A DNA stretch of 64,000 bases from Prochlorococcus sp. AG-347-K17. GTDB lineage: Bacteria > Cyanobacteriota > Cyanobacteriia > PCC-6307 > Cyanobiaceae. The notes beneath the pieces are model-generated. The model did no database searches and was not told where the DNA came from. It worked only from the letters and a program-made list of their open reading frames with translations. Of this stretch, positions 7,849-18,261 are shown piece by piece. Each line of letters opens with the position of its first letter. Position 1 is the stretch's first letter. The position numbers and the translations under genes are program-made. The DNA lies in NCBI GenBank assembly GCA_003281385.1, contig QCCE01000002.1, forward strand, positions 62,001 through 126,000, given 5' to 3'.

Positions 7849-8043
7849 ATGTTTTCTAGAAGCAAAAAACCTACAGTAAAAAAATCTGCAATAGTTGAAG
7901 AGACTCCATTATTTGCTCAATTATTACCATTCGCAAACAGAATGAATGATAAGGTCCAATTGGTAAATGCTTTGGCTTTTACTTTTATTATGGGATTCTC
8001 AATTTTTGGAATTGCTCTATGGAAACTATCAGGGCTGACCTAA
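7849..8043 (+). CDS. Small membrane protein, 64 aa
   Basis: A 64-residue protein: a basic start (FSRSKKPTVKKS), an amphipathic middle (PLFAQLLPFANRMNDKVQLV) and one membrane helix (ALAFTFIMGFSIFGIALWKL) ending SGLT. A NR.ND...(V)NALAF.FIMGF arrangement recalls the chlorophyll-binding helix of high-light-inducible proteins, but the ExxNGRxAMxGF signature itself is missing. I therefore call it only a single-span membrane protein. The upstream region back to 7640 shows no other gene. Confidence 0.75.
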   Translation: MFSRSKKPTVKKSAIVEETPLFAQLLPFANRMNDKVQLVNALAFTFIMGFSIFGIALWKLSGLT

Positions 8044-8048
8044 ATATT

Positions 8049-8306
8049 TTATTTTTGCAAAGCATCAATTTTTGATTCTTTGTTTTCAATTATCGTAATT
8101 AACCATTTAGAGGCTAGCCCTCTGGATATTGATCTATTTTTTAGAAATCTACATATATATACGTGTAGATTTTTTTCGTTTTTGGAGTTAAATTTTTCCT
8201 CAAAATCTAAGATATCCTCTTCTGATGTTCTTTTTCTTAGCTCATCCACCAATGCATGACTGGAGGAATCATTAAACAAGTTCCCAATATTTAAGCTTAA
8301 TGTCAT
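8049..8306 (-). CDS. Hypothetical protein, 85 aa
   Basis: An 85-residue, charged, mostly helical soluble protein with no recognised family. It contains a DILDFEEKFNSKNEKNLHVY segment and a helix RGLASKWLITIIENKES. No membrane segment. It ends five bases from the convergent membrane-protein gene at 7849-8043, and there is about 90 bases of spacer between it and the nrdJ stop. Confidence 0.65.
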   Translation of the reverse strand: MTLSLNIGNLFNDSSSHALVDELRKRTSEEDILDFEEKFNSKNEKNLHVYICRFLKNRSISRGLASKWLITIIENKESKIDALQK

Positions 8307-8393
8307 AAATAATTTATGTCCCTATTTAAGAGGTAGCCATAAATTAAATTTTTAAAAACTAATTTATATTTTTTTTTACAAAAAAATTAAATC

Positions 8394-10727
8394 TTAATCT
8401 TTCGGTTTAGCCAAAGGAAGCAAGCACTTATCTGAATCACAACCCGCTGGTCCTGCTTCAGATAGTTCTCCAACATCATATTTATTAAGAGCGTCAAAGA
8501 AATCGTTATTGACTTTCCTTTCTATTACTTTATTCTGCAATGATATATATTCCTGTTTACTTATTGGTTCAAAGGGTAATCTCGGGAAAGTAGCGTTAGC
8601 ACTAAATCTAGCCAGCAATGCTGCTGAAATATATCCCTCATTATTTTCTATTGCATTATGAATAGCCTTAGCTAAATCCTCGATTTCATTTTCTCTAAAT
8701 TCTACGGTTGCAGAGGTATTATGCTCTGTGTAAAATTTCTGCACTTGCATGTAAAAATCAAATTGAGCTAATGCTGAGAAATTATTGATGTCTATTTGGT
8801 CTGCGCCGTCTATATTTGCCCAACTAACTTCTGTAGGGATTTCAACTAACCATTCTGTACATCTTGGATCAAATGGATTATCGAGCAAGCAACCATTTTC
8901 ATCTTTATCAGATTGAGATGGAACAACTGAGTAACCATAATCCATGCAAGCTAAAGCGATTGGGTCATTTTTCCTGAAAGTTATTCTTCTTATGAATCTT
9001 TGAGCCTTTGGAGGATGCCAACCTGGAGCTGCTCCAGTAAGAAGACTTTTAGTTCCAGCTGGCTGAACTGTTGTGCATCTATTTGGTCTCCTTAGATTAT
9101 GCTTATCACAATATTCCCATACAGTTTCTTTTACTATTTTTCTCCAAGAATCTAAGAATTTAGCTTCCTTTTCTTTGAAGGCCCTCCCTTCTTCGCTATT
9201 TGGCCTTCCTGCTTCCCACCATTTCAACCATGGCGTCCCAAAGGCATGGACACAAAAATCAAATAATCCAGTGAAACTTACTCCTACGATAGGATCATAT
9301 TCCCTACTTTTTCTGTAACGATCAACTTCAAATTCATGATTAAGTAAGCATGCTACAGAAAGAGCGGCTGCTTTAAAAGCTTTTTTTTGCTCTTCAAAAT
9401 TTCCTGGATCAATCTGATTTAAATGAACTTCAGCCAAATTGCAATGGAAATCATTTCCCAAGATCTCCCCACAAGGGTTAAGTCCATATCGGCTCATCCT
9501 GTGGTCTAACTCTTCTTCTGAAAAAGGACCATAACTGCTATTTATCCAATTTCTCGCTTCATCCTTGCCTTGTTCTGAGTAGATTTCAATAAATTCCTTT
9601 CTCAATTCATCATCTTTGAGAATATCTGCATTTGACCTTGCGATTGCTTCTGGTGCAAATTGAATGGCTCCCTCACCTGAATGGAATTGTTTTGTTACTG
9701 CATCCAAAACAGTTTGGTAAGTGGGTTTTGTATGGTAAACCCTAGTATGATTGGCCATTCTGAGGGCATCTTTTTCAGGATCTATTCTCCAATTACCATT
9801 CTCATCTTGACTCCATAAATTTTCTTTTGCTGATGCGGCTTCCTTATCATTTGAAGCAAATTGTCTCATTCCAGCACTTCTTCTTATATTCCCAGCAACT
9901 ATGGTTACTGCAGCTTCATCAATTAATAAACAACACTCTACTGTACTTAATTTCCTACCAATTGCCTTCCCAAGAAGTGATGCGACTCTAGAGTAAAGAT
10001 CTTTCAATTTTATAGGATTTGCCATACCACCAAAACCTTTTAATGATTCTCCCGCAGGCCTAATATCTTCCAAATCAATATAAACATCAATTTCTCTCTC
10101 AAGACTCTCGTTACTTGATGCCTCAAGAAGATACTTATAGCTATCTACCCAGCCTCTTCTGCTATCCCCAACTTTGATGTGAAGATCTTTCCCTTTAATT
10201 TCTAATGATGACTTTTCTTCTCTTTGATCTTTAGGGGTTATTCCAACTTCACTAACTGATTTAATGTTTATTTTGTTAATTACAGTAGGTAGATTATTTA
10301 TAAAATGTGGCTCAATTATTGCACCTGTTCCACATCCCATCATTGCTAAGTCCATCATTAATGCGAAGGCTTCCCAATCAATTAAGTTTGTTGAGGTGCA
10401 GTTGTATGCTCCTGAGAAATTTTGGTTCTTATTAATCCAAGGGGTTCCGCCTATCCATAACCACCTTCCTGAAGGTTGGGCTTTTTGGTTACTTTGCATT
10501 TCTCTCATTAGAATTAATTCTTCTTCAGAAAGTTTTCCTAATTCTTTTAATCCCGATAAATTCCTTTCGCCTACTTCGCTCCAGTTCTCCCTTTTGCCAG
10601 ATGAAGTTTTTCTACTATAAGATCTGAAAAAAACTGGGTAAGCAGCTGGCGCAGTCTTTGGAAAATCATCTTTTTTAAGATTATTGGAATTGCTCTCAGA
10701 AGAAGCTTTATTTGGTGCAACAGTCAC
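8394..10727 (-). CDS. nrdJ: Adenosylcobalamin-dependent (class II) ribonucleotide reductase
   Basis: A monomeric class II enzyme that reduces ribonucleoside triphosphates to deoxyribonucleotides using a vitamin B12 cofactor. I take the GTG at 10727 as the start, giving MTVAPNKAS and 777 residues; a longer frame back to an ATG at 10790 adds a hydrophobic 21-residue piece that does not fit. Key parts are the NCTSTN cysteine, the NPCGEI catalytic loop, PAGTKS, and the C-terminal redox pair CDSDKC that regenerates the active site. Being B12-dependent and oxygen-independent fits marine picocyanobacteria, which make pseudocobalamin. No cobalamin riboswitch is visible in the short upstream region. 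Confidence 0.96.
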   Translation of the reverse strand: MTVAPNKASSESNSNNLKKDDFPKTAPAAYPVFFRSYSRKTSSGKRENWSEVGERNLSGLKELGKLSEEELILMREMQSNQKAQPSGRWLWIGGTPWINKNQNFSGAYNCTSTNLIDWEAFALMMDLAMMGCGTGAIIEPHFINNLPTVINKINIKSVSEVGITPKDQREEKSSLEIKGKDLHIKVGDSRRGWVDSYKYLLEASSNESLEREIDVYIDLEDIRPAGESLKGFGGMANPIKLKDLYSRVASLLGKAIGRKLSTVECCLLIDEAAVTIVAGNIRRSAGMRQFASNDKEAASAKENLWSQDENGNWRIDPEKDALRMANHTRVYHTKPTYQTVLDAVTKQFHSGEGAIQFAPEAIARSNADILKDDELRKEFIEIYSEQGKDEARNWINSSYGPFSEEELDHRMSRYGLNPCGEILGNDFHCNLAEVHLNQIDPGNFEEQKKAFKAAALSVACLLNHEFEVDRYRKSREYDPIVGVSFTGLFDFCVHAFGTPWLKWWEAGRPNSEEGRAFKEKEAKFLDSWRKIVKETVWEYCDKHNLRRPNRCTTVQPAGTKSLLTGAAPGWHPPKAQRFIRRITFRKNDPIALACMDYGYSVVPSQSDKDENGCLLDNPFDPRCTEWLVEIPTEVSWANIDGADQIDINNFSALAQFDFYMQVQKFYTEHNTSATVEFRENEIEDLAKAIHNAIENNEGYISAALLARFSANATFPRLPFEPISKQEYISLQNKVIERKVNNDFFDALNKYDVGELSEAGPAGCDSDKCLLPLAKPKD

Positions 10728-10861
10728 GATAAAAAAAACGTATGTAAATAACCCGTACTGGAAGAATAACTCTACCTGTGGCGTCTGCAACCATTCTTAC
10801 CACTATTTAACGGTTTGTGTAGAATTATGTTTAATATGAAATCTTTGTTTCAAAAAAGTAT

Positions 10862-11557
10862 ATGGAAAGAGTCCCCGAACCTGAATTAATGGAAGAAAAA
10901 GAGCAGGTCATTTCTTATGACGAAGCTGACTTTTCAGAAGGGGAAGTTAATCTAATTAATCAAATAAATCAATATCTTTTGAAAAAAAATATTTCTTTAG
11001 GTGAAAAAGATTTAATAGTTGATTTAGGATGTGGCCCTGGAAATATTTCTGAGAAGTTAGCAATAAAATGGCCTAATACTGCAGTCGTAGGAATAGATGG
11101 TTCTAAAGAGATGATTTTGAGAGCAGAATATAATAAAAATATTTCTAATAATCAAAAAAAATTAAAAAATTTACGCTACATTTGTTCTGACATCAAAGAC
11201 ATTAAATCAAATAATTTTTTATTTAAAAAAAGAATTAGTTTACTTGTAAGCAACAGTTTGATTCATCACATTACCAATCTTGAAGATTTCTTCAACACAA
11301 TAAGAATTTTATCTAGTAATTTTACAGTAAATTTTCACAAGGACTTAAAAAGGCCACTAGATGAAAAGTCTGCTTTAGAACTCAAAGCAAAATGTTCAAC
11401 TAAATATAATGAGATTTTAACTAATGATTATTATGCCTCTTTAAAAGCTTCTTATACTTTTAAAGAGTTAAAAAATTTCATCTTAGAGAATGATCTATCC
11501 TCTTTAGATGTGTTTGAGGAAGGTGAAAATTATTTAATAGTCTATGGTAATGTTTAA
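10862..11557 (+). CDS. SAM-dependent methyltransferase (class I)
   Basis: A 231-residue protein with the class I methyltransferase fold. Motif I is LIVDLGCGPGNISEKLA near residue 55, followed by the acidic VVGIDGSKEMI strand that binds the ribose of S-adenosylmethionine, and a RYICSDIKDI motif. LLVSNSLIHHI marks the later strand. The substrate is not evident. It diverges from nrdJ with about 134 bases between them and is followed after 31 bases by prfC on the same strand. Confidence 0.85.
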   Translation: MERVPEPELMEEKEQVISYDEADFSEGEVNLINQINQYLLKKNISLGEKDLIVDLGCGPGNISEKLAIKWPNTAVVGIDGSKEMILRAEYNKNISNNQKKLKNLRYICSDIKDIKSNNFLFKKRISLLVSNSLIHHITNLEDFFNTIRILSSNFTVNFHKDLKRPLDEKSALELKAKCSTKYNEILTNDYYASLKASYTFKELKNFILENDLSSLDVFEEGENYLIVYGNV

Positions 11558-11588
11558 GAACCAAGTGAAAGGCCCTTATATTATATAA

Positions 11589-13226
11589 ATGAGCTTAGGT
11601 ACAAAAATTCTAAATAATAAAGAAATACTGGATGCGGTAAATAAAAGAAGAAATTTTGCTATTATTTCACATCCAGATGCTGGGAAAACGACTCTTACCG
11701 AGAAGCTTCTGTTGTATGGAGGTGCAATTCAACAGGCAGGAGCAGTAAAAGCTAGGGGTAACCAGAGAAAAGCCACTTCAGACTGGATGGAACTTGAGAA
11801 ACAAAGAGGTATTTCTATTACATCAACTGTATTGCAATTTGAATATGAAAGATCTGTAATTAATCTATTAGATACACCAGGACACCAAGATTTCTCCGAA
11901 GATACTTATAGAACATTAGCTGCTGCTGATAATGCAGTTATGTTGGAAGATGCTGCTAAAGGACTAGAACCTCAAACTAGAAAATTGTTTGAAGTTTGCA
12001 AAATGCGAAAAATACCAATATTTACTTTCATAAATAAAATGGATAGACCAGGAAGAGAGCCATTTTCTTTACTAGATGAAATTGAATCAGAACTTGGATT
12101 AAATACCCTACCTATAAACTGGCCAATTGGGAGTGGCGAGGAATTTAGAGGGGTTATTGATAGATTTTCGAGAGAGGTGATTTTATTTGATAAAGCAGTG
12201 AGAGGGAAACAATCGAATGAGAAAAGATTAAGTCTTGAAGATAAAGAGCTATCAAAATATGTAGAGAGAGATTTACTTGAAAACTCACTTGAAGAATTGG
12301 AGGTTCTTGATGAGGCAGGATCTAAATTTGAAAAAGAAAAAGTTTTTAATGGCTCTTTAACCCCAGTTTTCTTTGGTTCTGCCATGACTAATTTTGGCGT
12401 AAGGCCATTTTTAGATAGTTTTTTAAAAATGGCACAAAAACCAACTTCAAGAAATAGTAATAAAGGGGATATTGAACCTGCAAGCGATGATTTTAGTGGG
12501 TTTGTTTTTAAGCTTCAGGCAAATATGGATCCAAAGCACAGAGATAGGGTTGCTTTTATAAGAGTTTGTAGTGGCAAATTTGAAAAGGATATGTCAGTTA
12601 AACATTCCAGAACTGGGAAAACAATTAGATTATCAAGACCACAAAAAATATTTGGGCAAGATAGAGAAGTAGTTGATGATGCCTATCCTGGAGATGTTAT
12701 TGGTTTAAATAATCCAGGGATGTTTTCTATTGGAGATACTCTTTATACGGGTGCTCATCTGGAATATGAGGGCATACCATCCTTTAGTCCTGAAATATTC
12801 AGCTGGTTAAGAAATCCAAATCCCTCAGCATTTAAAAACTTTAGAAAGGGTGTTAATGAACTTCGAGAAGAAGGAGCTGTTCAGATTCTTTATGACTTTG
12901 ATGAGAGTAAAAGAGACCCTATACTCGCAGCCGTTGGTCAATTGCAGTTGGAGGTAGTAACTCACAGATTAAAAAGTGAATATGGTGTAGATGCAAATCT
13001 TGAAGCAATGCCATATCAATTGGCTAGATGGATTTCTGATGGATGGCCAGCCATTGAAAAACTAGGCAGAATATTCAACTGTAAAATAGTTAAAGATTGT
13101 TGGAATAGGCCAGTTATTCTTTTCAAAAATGAGTGGAATCTAAATCAATTTGTTGAAGACAATAATCAATTAAATTTAAACAAAGTTGCGCCCGTTGTTA
13201 GTGGAGTCGAACCAATTGTTTTATAA
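11589..13226 (+). CDS. prfC: Peptide chain release factor 3
   Basis: A 545-residue translational GTPase that recycles release factors RF1 and RF2 from the ribosome after peptide release. The GTP-binding signatures are complete: [19 protein letters not shown] (G1), the G2 region [15 protein letters not shown] (G3) and NKMDR (G4). The C-terminal part has the domain arrangement of RF3 rather than EF-G, with [13 protein letters not shown] and QLQLEVV.HRL. Length is normal. It starts at ATG 11589, shortly after the methyltransferase, and may share its transcript. Confidence 0.97.
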   Translation: MSLGTKILNNKEILDAVNKRRNFAIISHPDAGKTTLTEKLLLYGGAIQQAGAVKARGNQRKATSDWMELEKQRGISITSTVLQFEYERSVINLLDTPGHQDFSEDTYRTLAAADNAVMLEDAAKGLEPQTRKLFEVCKMRKIPIFTFINKMDRPGREPFSLLDEIESELGLNTLPINWPIGSGEEFRGVIDRFSREVILFDKAVRGKQSNEKRLSLEDKELSKYVERDLLENSLEELEVLDEAGSKFEKEKVFNGSLTPVFFGSAMTNFGVRPFLDSFLKMAQKPTSRNSNKGDIEPASDDFSGFVFKLQANMDPKHRDRVAFIRVCSGKFEKDMSVKHSRTGKTIRLSRPQKIFGQDREVVDDAYPGDVIGLNNPGMFSIGDTLYTGAHLEYEGIPSFSPEIFSWLRNPNPSAFKNFRKGVNELREEGAVQILYDFDESKRDPILAAVGQLQLEVVTHRLKSEYGVDANLEAMPYQLARWISDGWPAIEKLGRIFNCKIVKDCWNRPVILFKNEWNLNQFVEDNNQLNLNKVAPVVSGVEPIVL

Positions 13227-13277
13227 AGTCTTAATGGATTATAAAATTAGTTAATCTGTTAGTATTGGTAAAAAATT

Positions 13278-13952
13278 TTGGATTCAAACAGTAATAAAAA
13301 TAATAACGAAAAATCACCTTATGAAATTTTAGGTGTAAAAGAAGGTGCTGCTTTTGAGGATATTCAGAAGGCTAGAGATATTAAAGTTAAAGAGGCTGGT
13401 GAAGACTTAATTTTAAAAGCGAAAATAGAATCTTCCTTTGATCAATTACTCATGGGTAGTTTGAAAGCTAGGCAATCAGGAAATGTAAGCTATGAAGCTG
13501 TTAGTGCCTCAAAAAAAGAAAAACAAATTAATCAATTTACCAATAATAACTTCCCACTTCTTTCTAAGATAAAAAATTTAAATAATAACTCTAACAATTC
13601 AAGTCAGTATAGTCTGCCAAAAATAACTACCCCCTCATTTGATAATCTTTCAATAAAAATATCTGTTGGGCTATTATTTTTAATTTTGTTATTTATCAGT
13701 CCTGACTCTAATAATAGACTTTTACTCTCTATCTCAACTTTAATACTTACCTATACTCAAATTAAATCAGGGAAAAGATTTATAGGTTCTCTGGGTTGGA
13801 GTGTTACCTTTCTCTCAATAGGATTAATATTTGGTGGATTGCTTGAAAATAATTCTTTCATTCAGGAAGTATCAAACAACTCTTTATCAATACAAAAAAT
13901 TCAAAGTATTCCGGCCATGGTTATTTTATGGCTAGGCGTAATTTTTTTATGA
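13278..13952 (+). CDS. CPP1-like J-domain-related membrane protein
   Basis: A 224-residue protein. Residues 13-65 resemble a degenerate J-domain ([20 protein letters not shown]) without the HPD tripeptide. After a low-complexity asparagine/serine linker (about 75-115) come three or four membrane helices starting [16 protein letters not shown]. This layout matches the cyanobacterial and plastid CPP1 family, chaperone-like membrane proteins linked in plants to protochlorophyllide oxidoreductase stability. The start is TTG at 13278; no ATG or GTG gives a better N-terminus. The C-terminus overlaps hslO on the other strand by six bases. Confidence 0.75.
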   Translation: MDSNSNKNNNEKSPYEILGVKEGAAFEDIQKARDIKVKEAGEDLILKAKIESSFDQLLMGSLKARQSGNVSYEAVSASKKEKQINQFTNNNFPLLSKIKNLNNNSNNSSQYSLPKITTPSFDNLSIKISVGLLFLILLFISPDSNNRLLLSISTLILTYTQIKSGKRFIGSLGWSVTFLSIGLIFGGLLENNSFIQEVSNNSLSIQKIQSIPAMVILWLGVIFL

Positions 13953-14855
13953 TTGATTTTCTATCATAGATTTAATTTCTTCATAATTTATAAGATATTT
14001 ATTTTTACAAAATTCACAAACCAACTCTGCTTTGCCATCTTTCTTGAGGATGTCCTCTAACTCGCTCTTATCAAGCATTTTCATCGCATTTAAACTTCTT
14101 TGTTTGGAACACTTGCATTTAAAACTCACTTCTTGAGAACGAGCTTTTTCAGAGATTGATTTATCGTCAATATCGGGAAATATATTTCTAATTAAATCAA
14201 GAAGATTATCTTTTGACTTAAATAGATCTTCGCTGAAAGAATTAATTTCTTTGCATCTTTCTTCAAGTAGAGAGACTAGCAGAGGGTCAGTATCTTTTTT
14301 AGGTAAAACTTGAGCTAATAAGCCACCACTACAAATAACACTTTTATTTTGAATTTTTTCTCCAATAAATACAGCAGAGGGAGTTTGCTCTGAATGATAT
14401 AAATATGAAGCTAAGTCTTCAGCAATATTCCCATTTACTAATTCAACAGTGCTTGTAAAGGGTTCTCCAAATCCACTATCTCTAATTACATTTAAATATC
14501 CTGTACCTAATGCTTTTGCGAAATCAAAAGAATATTTATTATTATCTATTTTGACTAGATCCAATTCTAAATTAGGATTCCCTACATAACCCCTAACTTT
14601 CCCGTCTCTACCTGCATCAACTAGTAATCCCTTTAAAGGTCCGTCAGATCTAACTCTTAAAGTGACTCTCCCATGCATTATTTTCATCGAGCTTGCTAAA
14701 AGCAGTGAAGCACTAAATGCTCTGCCTAAGATACAGGTGGTTAAGTAAGAAAGGCCGTGTCTTTTTTTGGCTTCTAAAGAAGATTCTGTTGTTAAGACCG
14801 CAACTAATCTTATTCCTCCATTGGCTGCAGTAGCCCGAACTATCCTATCCTGCAT
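13947..14855 (-). CDS. hslO: Hsp33 redox-regulated chaperone
   Basis: A 302-residue holdase chaperone that is switched on by oxidative unfolding. The zinc-binding redox switch is intact near the C-terminus: FKCKCSK followed about 30 residues later by VCEFC, the family's CxC and CxxC pattern. The N-terminal substrate-binding domain has the expected [15 protein letters not shown] and GYVGNP segments. The start ATG overlaps the end of the upstream ABC ATPase gene by 11 bases, so the two are translationally linked. Confidence 0.96.
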   Translation of the reverse strand: MQDRIVRATAANGGIRLVAVLTTESSLEAKKRHGLSYLTTCILGRAFSASLLLASSMKIMHGRVTLRVRSDGPLKGLLVDAGRDGKVRGYVGNPNLELDLVKIDNNKYSFDFAKALGTGYLNVIRDSGFGEPFTSTVELVNGNIAEDLASYLYHSEQTPSAVFIGEKIQNKSVICSGGLLAQVLPKKDTDPLLVSLLEERCKEINSFSEDLFKSKDNLLDLIRNIFPDIDDKSISEKARSQEVSFKCKCSKQRSLNAMKMLDKSELEDILKKDGKAELVCEFCKNKYLINYEEIKSMIENQS

Positions 14856-15492
14856 GATTTTCTTTCATAAAATTTTTGATTTTCCCTTTTTCCAAGAATA
14901 ATATCCTAGAAGGAATTCCCTCAAATAAGGCAGGTTCATGAGTAACAATAATAATTGTATTTTTATTTTTTAAATCAAGAATTAAATTCTTCACATCATT
15001 TCTCATTGAATAGTCTAATCCAGCAGTTGGTTCATCAAGTAAAAGAATTGAGGGGTTTCTAAGTAGTTGAACTGCTACAGCTAACCGCCTTTGTTGTCCG
15101 CCACTTAGCTGTTCTGGTGGTTGAGTTAGATTAATTTTTTTCAAACCAACTTTATTTAAAACTATTTCTATATTTTTTTCTCTTAAAGATTTATGGCCTA
15201 TTTTTAATTCTTTACCAATGGTTGTACCTATAAAGTATCTTTCAGGAAATTGGAATACTACTCCACAAAACCATCTTCTTTGTCTAGAAGACAATATTTT
15301 ATTCTTCCAAGTAATTTTTCCCTTTTGTGGATTTGTTAATCCGCTTATTATTTCGAGTAGTGTTGTTTTCCCAGAGCCACTACTGCCGCAAATTAAAATG
15401 ATTTCATTTTCATGAACTTTTAAATTTAAATTGTCTATTATTTTTCTTTCACCAGTTTGGGGTTGATAAGATATTTCTTTTAAATCAAGCAT
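14845..15492 (-). CDS. ABC transporter ATP-binding protein (215 aa)
   Basis: A 215-residue ABC ATPase: Walker [14 protein letters not shown] (about residues 35-47), signature [12 protein letters not shown] (about 128), Walker [13 protein letters not shown] (about 148) and the H-loop VTHEP. The GKITWKNK and [10 protein letters not shown] (Q-loop) segments resemble the cobalt/biotin-type (ECF) ATPases. No permease gene accompanies it here, so its membrane partner is elsewhere or unknown. It is the first gene of a two-gene unit with hslO. Confidence 0.9.
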   Translation of the reverse strand: MLDLKEISYQPQTGERKIIDNLNLKVHENEIILICGSSGSGKTTLLEIISGLTNPQKGKITWKNKILSSRQRRWFCGVVFQFPERYFIGTTIGKELKIGHKSLREKNIEIVLNKVGLKKINLTQPPEQLSGGQQRRLAVAVQLLRNPSILLLDEPTAGLDYSMRNDVKNLILDLKNKNTIIIVTHEPALFEGIPSRILFLEKGKIKNFMKENHAG

Positions 15493-15575
15493 TATTAATT
15501 AAGTTATAGGTATGAATTTGAATCTAGTAATAACTTACTTATAATAGCTTTAGATCTAAAAAGATATTAGTCAAT

Positions 15576-16019
15576 ATGAATATTACTTTTAGGGAAGTTG
15601 ATCCTTTTAATTGTTGGATATGGATCAGGTTTTCAGAATCACCAACTCAAGACGAAAAAAATTATTTAGATGGTGTTTTTGATAGTTGGTACGTTTTAGG
15701 AAGGTTAGGTGGATTTAATTCTGAAAATTTGCAAACTCATGAAGAGGGTTCCGATCTAAGTTGGATGACCTATGATAATGACCAAAAAAATGCATCTCTT
15801 CCAGCCTTAATGCATAATTTAGGAATTATGGAATATCAAAATCTTTGGGGAAGATGTTGGGTTGATTTTGGAACTTCAGACTCCATTTCAATAGATATAT
15901 TAATTAATTCTTTGAATGAGATATCAAATAATTATGTAAAAATTGAAGAGTTAATTATTGGGGGTGAAAATAATGATTGGTCAGTTGAAGAACATGAAGA
16001 TTTAGTTTTCAAAGATTAA
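15576..16019 (+). CDS. DUF3531 family protein
   Basis: A 147-residue soluble protein, unusually rich in tryptophan and acidic residues. The N-terminus (NITFREVDPFNCWIWIRF) and the middle (FDSWYVLGRLGGFNSENLQ and SWMTYD) match the cyanobacterial and plant DUF3531 family, which has no assigned biochemical function. It is followed nine bases later by rsmE on the same strand, and then by the DUF92 gene, in a likely three-gene operon. Confidence 0.82.
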   Translation: MNITFREVDPFNCWIWIRFSESPTQDEKNYLDGVFDSWYVLGRLGGFNSENLQTHEEGSDLSWMTYDNDQKNASLPALMHNLGIMEYQNLWGRCWVDFGTSDSISIDILINSLNEISNNYVKIEELIIGGENNDWSVEEHEDLVFKD

Positions 16020-16028
16020 GTGTTTTAG

Positions 16029-16802
16029 ATGGAAGACTTAACAAGATTAATTATTTCCCATGAAAGAATTGAAAATATTAAGAACAATAATTTAGAACTT
16101 TCTAAAGAAGAGGCTCATTATTTAAATAAAGTAATGAGGATAAAAAATGGTAAAAAAATATTTATAGCTAACGGAGAGGGTTCATTATGGAAAGCTATAA
16201 AAGTTAAAAACGATTGCTTAGAAATAATTAAATCAAAAAAACCTTACTTATTTCAAGAACAAGAAATTCACTTATTAGGAATAGCTGTTGTTATACCAAA
16301 AAGTGGTTTTGAGGATATTTTAAAAATGTGTACTGAAATAGGGATTGATTATATACAGCCATTATTTTCAGAAAGACAGGTAAACAAAAATTTAAATTTT
16401 TCTAGAAAAATTTTGAGATGGAATTTAATTATCAATGAAGCTGTTGAGCAAAGTGAGAGATTATGGAAACCATCTATTTTAAATGGAATGGATATTATTG
16501 AATGGCTAAAAAGTAGAGATAATCAAGAAAGAGTTTCAATTTCTATAACTAGAGAAGAAACACTATATGACTTAAATCAATGGTTAAGAAAACAACAAGA
16601 ATTTGGAAATAAAAAAGGAGGTATTTTTTGGAATGTAATTGGTCCTGAAGGAGGTTGGTCCGCTAAAGAAATTGATTTTTTTAAAAAAAATAATATTAGC
16701 TTTGTTAAGCTTTCCGACACTATCTTGAGAACTTCAACGGCTAGTATTAACGCATCATCAATTCTAAATCAGTGGAGAATTGATTTGAAATTAAAGAATT
16801 AG
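16029..16802 (+). CDS. rsmE: 16S rRNA (uracil-1498-N3)-methyltransferase
   Basis: A 257-residue SPOUT-class RNA methyltransferase that modifies U1498 of 16S rRNA. The N-terminal PUA-like domain contains HYLNKVMRIKNGKKIFIANGEG. The C-terminal knot carries the SAM-binding motifs, with WNVIGPEGGWSAKEIDFF and the closing SDTILRTSTASINASSIL loop. Length is typical. It sits between the DUF3531 gene and the DUF92 gene with spacers of 9 and 6 bases. Confidence 0.94.
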   Translation: MEDLTRLIISHERIENIKNNNLELSKEEAHYLNKVMRIKNGKKIFIANGEGSLWKAIKVKNDCLEIIKSKKPYLFQEQEIHLLGIAVVIPKSGFEDILKMCTEIGIDYIQPLFSERQVNKNLNFSRKILRWNLIINEAVEQSERLWKPSILNGMDIIEWLKSRDNQERVSISITREETLYDLNQWLRKQQEFGNKKGGIFWNVIGPEGGWSAKEIDFFKKNNISFVKLSDTILRTSTASINASSILNQWRIDLKLKN

Positions 16803-16808
16803 ATAAAT

Positions 16809-17552
16809 ATGGATTTAATTAGAAATCAATTTTTTATAGGTTTTTGCATTAATTTTATTTTGATTTATACATTTTGCAGGATTCCTTTGATGACGAAAAG
16901 TGGTTGGGTAAGTGCAGGCATCTTAGGCACAATTTTGTGGGGATGTTTGTCTTGGCAGGGATGGATGTCAGTTGTAATTTATTTATTATTTGGATCCCTC
17001 GTTACCAAAATAGGTTTTAAATTTAAAAAAGCACAAGGAATTGCTGAAAAAAGAGGCGGGAGGAGAGGTCCTGAGAATGTATGGGGCTCAGCAGCTACAG
17101 GATTATTTCTTGCTATTATGACCAAATTTAATGCTGCCAATGTAGTGATTTTTAAAGTAGGTTTTGCTGCAAGTTTTGCTGCAAAGTTGGCGGATACTTT
17201 TGGTAGCGAAATTGGGAAAAGATTTGGTAAAGACACATACTTAATTACTTCACTTAAAAAGGTGGATAGGGGAACTGAGGGAGGAATAAGTATAGAAGGA
17301 ACATTAGCTAGTGTTTTGGGATCAATATTTATGGCTTTTATAATGCTTCGTCTATCAATTATTTCTACAAAATATCATTTTATAGTTGTTGTAGTTTCTG
17401 GATTCTTGGCAACACTTTCCGAAAGTATTATTGGTGCTAAATTTCAAAACAAATATAAATTAAGTAATGAATTGGTAAATGCTATTCAGACAAGTATTGC
17501 TTCTTTTTTTGCTATCTTTGCTCTTATTTTATATTCATATTTTTTAAATTAA
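16809..17552 (+). CDS. DUF92/TIGR00297 membrane protein (VTE6-like)
   Basis: A 247-residue membrane protein with about six hydrophobic segments. The central RGGRRGPENVWGSAATG and FAAKLADTFGSEIGKRFGK motifs are characteristic of DUF92. Plant VTE6 and its cyanobacterial relatives in this family act as phytyl-phosphate kinases, recycling chlorophyll-derived phytol into phytyl diphosphate for tocopherol or quinone synthesis. I infer that role here from family membership; the sequence does not prove it. It is last in the DUF3531-rsmE-DUF92 group. Confidence 0.85.
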   Translation: MDLIRNQFFIGFCINFILIYTFCRIPLMTKSGWVSAGILGTILWGCLSWQGWMSVVIYLLFGSLVTKIGFKFKKAQGIAEKRGGRRGPENVWGSAATGLFLAIMTKFNAANVVIFKVGFAASFAAKLADTFGSEIGKRFGKDTYLITSLKKVDRGTEGGISIEGTLASVLGSIFMAFIMLRLSIISTKYHFIVVVVSGFLATLSESIIGAKFQNKYKLSNELVNAIQTSIASFFAIFALILYSYFLN

Positions 17553-17568
17553 TAATATTTGGAAAGAC

Positions 17569-18213
17569 CTAAGATCCCTTCCATTTTGAAAGAATCTGCC
17601 AGCTTTTAAGTCTTTGGAAAAGCCAGAAATGACCTTCGGAATTTAGATGAATTCCATCATGCGTAATCCAATTTTTACTCCTTTTATCAGAGTACATTTC
17701 TCTAAAAGTAGGAAGAAATGGGACATTCTGATTGAGGCATACTTCCTCCATTCTCCTTTCATAAGAATTACAAAAATCATTTGAGTACCATAGACATCCT
17801 GCGAACGGCATTTTGCTTTCGTCAACTGGTGTCAAACCAATAACAAATACATTTGTTTGAGAGTTAATTTCATTAATTAGCCTCTCGAATCCATATTCAA
17901 ATCCATCTATATCTAATTGATGTCTTCCATTTACCTGACCAATTGCTGCAGTGTCGTTAAGACCTACATTTAGTAGGATTGCTTTAGGTTTATTTCTTCT
18001 CGTTTCTCCTCTAGATGACCATTCTTTTTCCCATCTAGATGAAACTTTTTCTATCCCATCACCCCTAACGCCAAGTTGATAAATAACTGGCCCATTTTGG
18101 TTATTACCCCAATCTTTTCTAAGCCTCTCACACCATCCACCACCCTCATTATCTCCCCATCCATAAACTGAGCTATCTCCAATTACAACAAGCTGTTTTG
18201 GTAAACTAATCAC
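17569..18213 (-). CDS. SGNH/GDSL-type esterase
   Basis: A 214-residue hydrolase of the SGNH family. Block I is VVIGDSSVYGWG near residue 10 with the nucleophilic serine, a GLNDTA segment near 93 gives the conserved Asn, and the C-terminal THDGIHLNSEGH contains the catalytic Asp-x-x-His. No signal peptide is visible, so it probably acts in the cytoplasm. The substrate (lipid, acetyl or other ester) is unknown. It is convergent with the DUF92 gene and separated by about 50 bases from the phn cluster. Confidence 0.88.
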   Translation of the reverse strand: MISLPKQLVVIGDSSVYGWGDNEGGGWCERLRKDWGNNQNGPVIYQLGVRGDGIEKVSSRWEKEWSSRGETRRNKPKAILLNVGLNDTAAIGQVNGRHQLDIDGFEYGFERLINEINSQTNVFVIGLTPVDESKMPFAGCLWYSNDFCNSYERRMEEVCLNQNVPFLPTFREMYSDKRSKNWITHDGIHLNSEGHFWLFQRLKSWQILSKWKGS

Positions 18214-18261
18214 TATTACCGGAAAAAATAATTACTTGATTTAACAAATTATTCTTACAAA

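Noticed and set aside
7849-8043. Calling the 64-residue membrane protein a high-light-inducible protein
   Set aside because: The chlorophyll-binding signature ExxNGRxAMxGF is missing; only the general size and single helix agree. The true member in this window is at 36513-36767.
10728-10861. Possible cobalamin riboswitch upstream of the B12-dependent nrdJ
   Set aside because: The intergenic space is only about 134 bases and contains no B12-box-like sequence or multi-stem arrangement. The gene also diverges from a methyltransferase gene.
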